From Onstottus_B sp049273855 (GTDB lineage: Bacteria; Acidobacteriota; Blastocatellia; UBA7656): 56,370 bases of DNA. Location: contig JBASRN010000004.1 in NCBI GenBank assembly GCA_049273855.1, positions 1 to 56,370 of the forward strand, read 5' to 3'. Positions 53,121-56,370 of the stretch are shown piece after piece; position 1 is the first letter of the stretch; each line of letters opens with the position of its first letter. Position numbers and translations under genes: made by a program. The notes under the pieces are model-generated. The model saw only the letters and a program-made list of their open reading frames with translations, was not told the origin of the DNA and made no database searches.

Positions 53121-53933
53121 CTATCTGAGAACGTGAAACTTCAAGAACGTTTTTCCTACGATGATCTCGTCTCCGTTCTGAAGCATTTGGCGTTTCCCTG
53201 GAAGAAGCCTTCTACCGCGATTTACAAACGTGCCGTTGGTCGAGCCCAGGTCTTCGATGAAGTACTGGCTGTCGTGGTTGACAATGCGAGCATGGCGGCG
53301 CGAGATCTTAGCTTCAGGATCGTCCTCATCCAAATCGATGTCCGGAAAGATTCCACTGTCGGCATCCCATCGCCCGATGTTTGTTTCGATGCCGGTGATC
53401 GTGAACTCTCTTCCCACACGTCCGCCGCGCTCGACTACCAGGCGTGCGTTGAGTCCGGAATCGCCTGCCGCCGGCGGGACAGCGCGGTCCGCGTCGCGAA
53501 CGTCCCTTATGGCCGGTGACGAGAGCGCGAAGGTCTGAGGTGCACGCGACCCCGATCGCAATGGGTCGGCTATCGCCTCGTCCGATTTAAAGCTTGGCGC
53601 GCTACGCTCCATCGTCTCGCCGCCTCGCTCGGGCGAGTCGCCGGGTTGGCGCGCGAGATCCGGCCCGCGTGCTTCATTTCTCCGATGCTGCCGCGCGGGC
53701 TTTGCGGCCTTTGGCACGCTGGTGGAGGTTGTGAAAGAAGGCGGAGTAGGCAACGCTCCATCCCCGGTGTTCGGTGGCACGGGCTCGCTTTCGACGGCGC
53801 TCGGTGGTTTATAGACGCGTGGCTCGCTTCGCCTAACTCGTTGCGCCGGCGCGAAGTCCAACTTCATGCCGCACTCGTCGCAGTACTCGCTCCCGTCTAT
53901 ATTATTGGTCGCACAGTTGTCGCACCTGATCAT
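53121..53933 (-). CDS. FHA-domain protein with N-terminal zinc ribbon
   Basis: 270 residues. An N-terminal zinc ribbon (MIRCDNCATNNIDGSEYCDECGMKLDF) is followed by a disordered, proline- and charge-rich linker of ~140 residues and a C-terminal FHA domain (~165-270): IETNIGRWDADSGIFPDIDLDEDD, ISRRHARIV, DLGSTNGTFVNRG. It is the first gene of the kinase operon. The FHA domain closely resembles that of the kinase, so a phosphothreonine-dependent scaffold for the kinase or its substrates is a natural reading. The 191-base gap to ligD should hold the operon promoter. Confidence 0.9.
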   Translation of the reverse strand: MIRCDNCATNNIDGSEYCDECGMKLDFAPAQRVRRSEPRVYKPPSAVESEPVPPNTGDGALPTPPSFTTSTSVPKAAKPARQHRRNEARGPDLARQPGDSPERGGETMERSAPSFKSDEAIADPLRSGSRAPQTFALSSPAIRDVRDADRAVPPAAGDSGLNARLVVERGGRVGREFTITGIETNIGRWDADSGIFPDIDLDEDDPEAKISRRHARIVNHDSQYFIEDLGSTNGTFVNRGRRLLPGKRQMLQNGDEIIVGKTFLKFHVLR

Positions 53934-54124
53934 GAGGTTGGGTCTCCAACTGCCGGCGGCGTCACACCGCCCTTCTAGGAGGCAAGCGGATTATACTCTA
54001 CACATCTCAAGCGGAGCAATAAAGGCAGATCAGAGAAAGACATCGAAGTGCTGACGTATTTGAGGGTTCCGACCCTTCCAACCCGGACAGTTCTCTGAAT
54101 TTGCAAACCGAGAGGGGCGAGTTC

Positions 54125-56370
54125 CTACCCTTCACGGCAATCGTCCGGGATTTTGTCCGGGCGCAACCGGACAAATACCGGCTCGCGCAAGTTTCCCGTG
54201 CTTACTCGCGAGGCGTACTGCACTTCGCAAACAAGCTGCGGCTCCAGCCACACCGTCACCGCATCATCGATTGGCTTCTCCTTCACCGGGCGCTCGCCTC
54301 GCTTCACTCTCTGCAATTCGACCAGGATCTCTTTCGCGGTGCGCTCGTCGAAGCCGGTTCCGACCTTGCCAACATATCGCAACTCGTCCTTCTTGCAGAG
54401 TCCAAGCTGCAACGCCCCAAACGTGGTCTCGCGGTCGCCCTTGCCTTTGGTGTAGCCGATGATTACGCAGTCCACCGTCTGCCGTGTTTTGATCTTAATC
54501 CAGGTCGCGCTGCGCTTGCCGGGCAAGTAGACGCCCGCGCGCTCCTTGGCCATTATTCCCTCGAGCCCAATCGACGCGGCTGCTTTGTAGAGCTGCATTC
54601 CTTCGTCCATGGTTTCGCTTACTCGATACGCCGGATTCTGCCGGACCGCATCAATCAGCCACGCTCGGCGTCGCATCAACGGTTCGTTCACGATGGGCCT
54701 TCCATCGAGGTAAAGGCAATCGAAGACGTAAACAACCGCAGGGTGTTTTGCCCTCGCGCGAGCGATTGCCTGGTCGGTTCGATGATGCAAGCGGTGCACA
54801 ACGTCTTCGAAGACCGGCCGCCCGCTTGGGTCGAGACAAACGATCTCGGCATCGAACAACCCGCACGTCGCCCGGAAAGCTTCGTCGGGAATCAGTAGCT
54901 CGGGAAACTGGTTGGTGACATCGCGCTGGCTGCGGCTTCGAATCGTGATGCGTCCTTCGTCCAGCGAGATCATCGCGCGAATCCCGTCCCACTTCACTTC
55001 ATAAAGATAGTCGGGCGAGTCGAATGGTTTGTCGCGGCTTTGCGAGAGCATCGGCTCGATCGGATCGTGAATAAAATCGATTTGCGGGTTCTCGGTTCGC
55101 TCGCACAGCCATTCCTTGTCGCGCGTGTGAATCATCCGGTACTCGGCGTTCATCTGCCGGCTCTGAAGCCGAAAGTAGAACCCCTCTTTTTTCTCTTTGG
55201 TGATCTCGAAGCGCCCTCGCGCGAAGACCCACATCTCGCCGCCGCCGTACTCGCCCTTCGGAATCGTGCCCTCGAAGTCCAGATACTTGAGCGGATGATC
55301 CTCGGTTTGAATCGCCATTCTCTTGATTCCCGGGCGCGGCGGCAGTCCTTTCGGCACCGCCCAGCACTTCAACGTTCCATCGCGTTCAAGCCTGAGATCG
55401 TAGTGAAGCCGCGACGCATGGTGGCGATGAACAACAAACGCATTGCCGTCGCTGGCGAAGACCTCGGGACCGGGCTCGGGCGTCTTGTCGAAACTCCTCT
55501 TCTTAGCGTAGTCGGTGAGCGCTTCGGTCTTCTTCCCGCCGTTCTTTGATCTGCCCGGCGCTTTGGTCGCCGGTCTTTGTGTGTGAAGCTTGACCGAGTA
55601 GGCGCCGATCGATTCCCACACGTCGCCCTCTTCAATCACGATGTCGGGCACGTTGCGAAGATGAAATATGGACGGATCGGTGACTGACTCGAGCGTTTCC
55701 CATTTCAGCGGCATCGAAACCGGAGCGTTGCCGCGCCCGCGCACGCTGTAAGGCGACACGATCGTCTGATAAGTGCTGTTGCGATAGATGTCGATCAGGA
55801 CTCTTCCCTTTCGAAGCTCCTTCTTGATGTGAAGCGTAGTCGTGGCGCTGTTAGCTTCGACAAACGCCTTGGCGATCTGAAGCGTGGCGTCGCGGGCCAC
55901 GTCAAATGGCCACTTCGGTTCGATTGGGGCGACTACGTGGACGCCCTTCCCGCCGGTTGTCTTGACAAAGGTGTGATAGCCGAACTTCTCGATGTGCCGC
56001 TTGATGTCGAACGCGAGCGAGACCACGTCCGTGAACGGATAGCCCTCAGGCGGATCGAGATCCCACACGATGTAATCGGGTTTGTCGAAGTGCGGCGAGC
56101 GGCAGTGCATCTGATGAAGCTCGATGCACGCCAGGTTGGCAAGCCACACAAGCGACGCCTCCTCGGTCGCCATAACGTAATCGACTTTGTCGTCCTTGTT
56201 GCCGAGCTTTACGTGTTCAAGCCACGCCGGCGCCCACTCGGGGCGGTTCTTTTGAAAGAAGGTCTGATGATCGACACCATCGGGCCAGCGAACAAGAGTC
56301 AACGGCCGCCGCTTTATGTGTTGAAGAATGGTGGGCGCGATCTTGAGGTAATATTCGATCAGCTCGGCTT
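54125..56370 (-). CDS. ligD: ATP-dependent DNA ligase D, Pol-PE-Lig order (5' end outside window)
   Basis: At least 747 residues are present and the frame runs off the window. Order: polymerase/primase domain (AELIEYYLKIAPTIL, RPLTLVRWPDGV, WDLDPPEG with the catalytic Asp pair, TTGGKGVHVV), phosphoesterase domain (FVVHRHHASRLHYDLRLER, CWAVPKGLP, PKGEYGGGEMW), then the ligase domain (YEVKWDGIRAM with the adenylated Lys, FDAEIVCLD, EGIMAKE, WIKIKTRQ). LigD repairs double-strand breaks with Ku by end joining. Pol-PE-Lig is the mycobacterial order, not that of Pseudomonas. Ku is not in this window. Confidence 0.93.
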   Translation of the reverse strand, partial: AELIEYYLKIAPTILQHIKRRPLTLVRWPDGVDHQTFFQKNRPEWAPAWLEHVKLGNKDDKVDYVMATEEASLVWLANLACIELHQMHCRSPHFDKPDYIVWDLDPPEGYPFTDVVSLAFDIKRHIEKFGYHTFVKTTGGKGVHVVAPIEPKWPFDVARDATLQIAKAFVEANSATTTLHIKKELRKGRVLIDIYRNSTYQTIVSPYSVRGRGNAPVSMPLKWETLESVTDPSIFHLRNVPDIVIEEGDVWESIGAYSVKLHTQRPATKAPGRSKNGGKKTEALTDYAKKRSFDKTPEPGPEVFASDGNAFVVHRHHASRLHYDLRLERDGTLKCWAVPKGLPPRPGIKRMAIQTEDHPLKYLDFEGTIPKGEYGGGEMWVFARGRFEITKEKKEGFYFRLQSRQMNAEYRMIHTRDKEWLCERTENPQIDFIHDPIEPMLSQSRDKPFDSPDYLYEVKWDGIRAMISLDEGRITIRSRSQRDVTNQFPELLIPDEAFRATCGLFDAEIVCLDPSGRPVFEDVVHRLHHRTDQAIARARAKHPAVVYVFDCLYLDGRPIVNEPLMRRRAWLIDAVRQNPAYRVSETMDEGMQLYKAAASIGLEGIMAKERAGVYLPGKRSATWIKIKTRQTVDCVIIGYTKGKGDRETTFGALQLGLCKKDELRYVGKVGTGFDERTAKEILVELQRVKRGERPVKEKPIDDAVTVWLEPQLVCEVQYASRVSTGNLREPVFVRLRPDKIPDDCREG

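Overview
The window reads like chromosomal DNA of a high-GC, Gram-negative soil bacterium, most likely an Acidobacteriota of the Blastocatellia type. This is inference from content: an Oar-like TonB-dependent receptor with a carboxypeptidase-regulatory domain, a CadC-like winged-helix/TPR regulator, a tricorn-like protease next to CocE-type and S12 hydrolases, FHA/zinc-ribbon/kinase signalling genes, and many short palindromic intergenic repeats. No rRNA or tRNA gene was seen.

Layout. 1-189: 3' end of a group II intron (reverse-transcriptase C-terminus, domains V and VI). 386-2008: macrodomain, Nudix and TrmL genes. 2106-8328: M48 protease and SecA (divergent, with a large stem-loop in the secA leader), then a repeat-rich protein and a small zinc-ribbon membrane protein. 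8421-14408: MocA-like transferase, a redoxin, an M20 peptidase, a CadC-like regulator and orphans. 14443-19561 (minus): DUF6941-like gene, a ClpA-like ATPase with a degenerate second ATPase site, YbjN-like protein, CoaE and a beta-lactamase-fold hydrolase. 19749-35586: a peptide and amino-acid acquisition locus with a dipeptide-epimerase/NSAR-type enolase plus RpiR regulator facing an M19 dipeptidase-like protein, a tricorn-like protease, a CocE/S15 hydrolase, a TonB receptor, a broken M23 peptidase and an S12 hydrolase. Two promoters of this locus share the same TGCAAC-type repeats around a TTGACA box at identical spacing, which suggests one regulon.

35587-40100 is accessory: a duplicated fragment of a biotin-carrier gene, small palindromic repeats, a Shedu-type (DUF4263) nuclease gene, a partner gene, a DUF6602 gene and a VapC-type toxin-antitoxin pair. 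Base composition drops visibly in the Shedu/DUF6602 stretch, and two convergent genes there run into each other. 40201-44599 (minus) returns to core functions: biotin carrier and biotin carboxylase, a zinc-ribbon/pseudopilin-like protein, a CDP-alcohol phosphatidyltransferase and GreA.

44836-53933 is a signalling region: a very large soluble hybrid histidine kinase, then a minus-strand operon of FHA protein, Ser/Thr kinase with FHA, RDD membrane protein and FHA-GAF-PP2C phosphatase. It looks like a self-contained phosphorylation module in which a kinase and phosphatase share phosphothreonine-reading domains. The window ends inside a LigD-type NHEJ ligase (Pol-PE-Lig). Six short self-complementary repeat elements of the same design but different unit sequence sit in gaps between co-directional genes.
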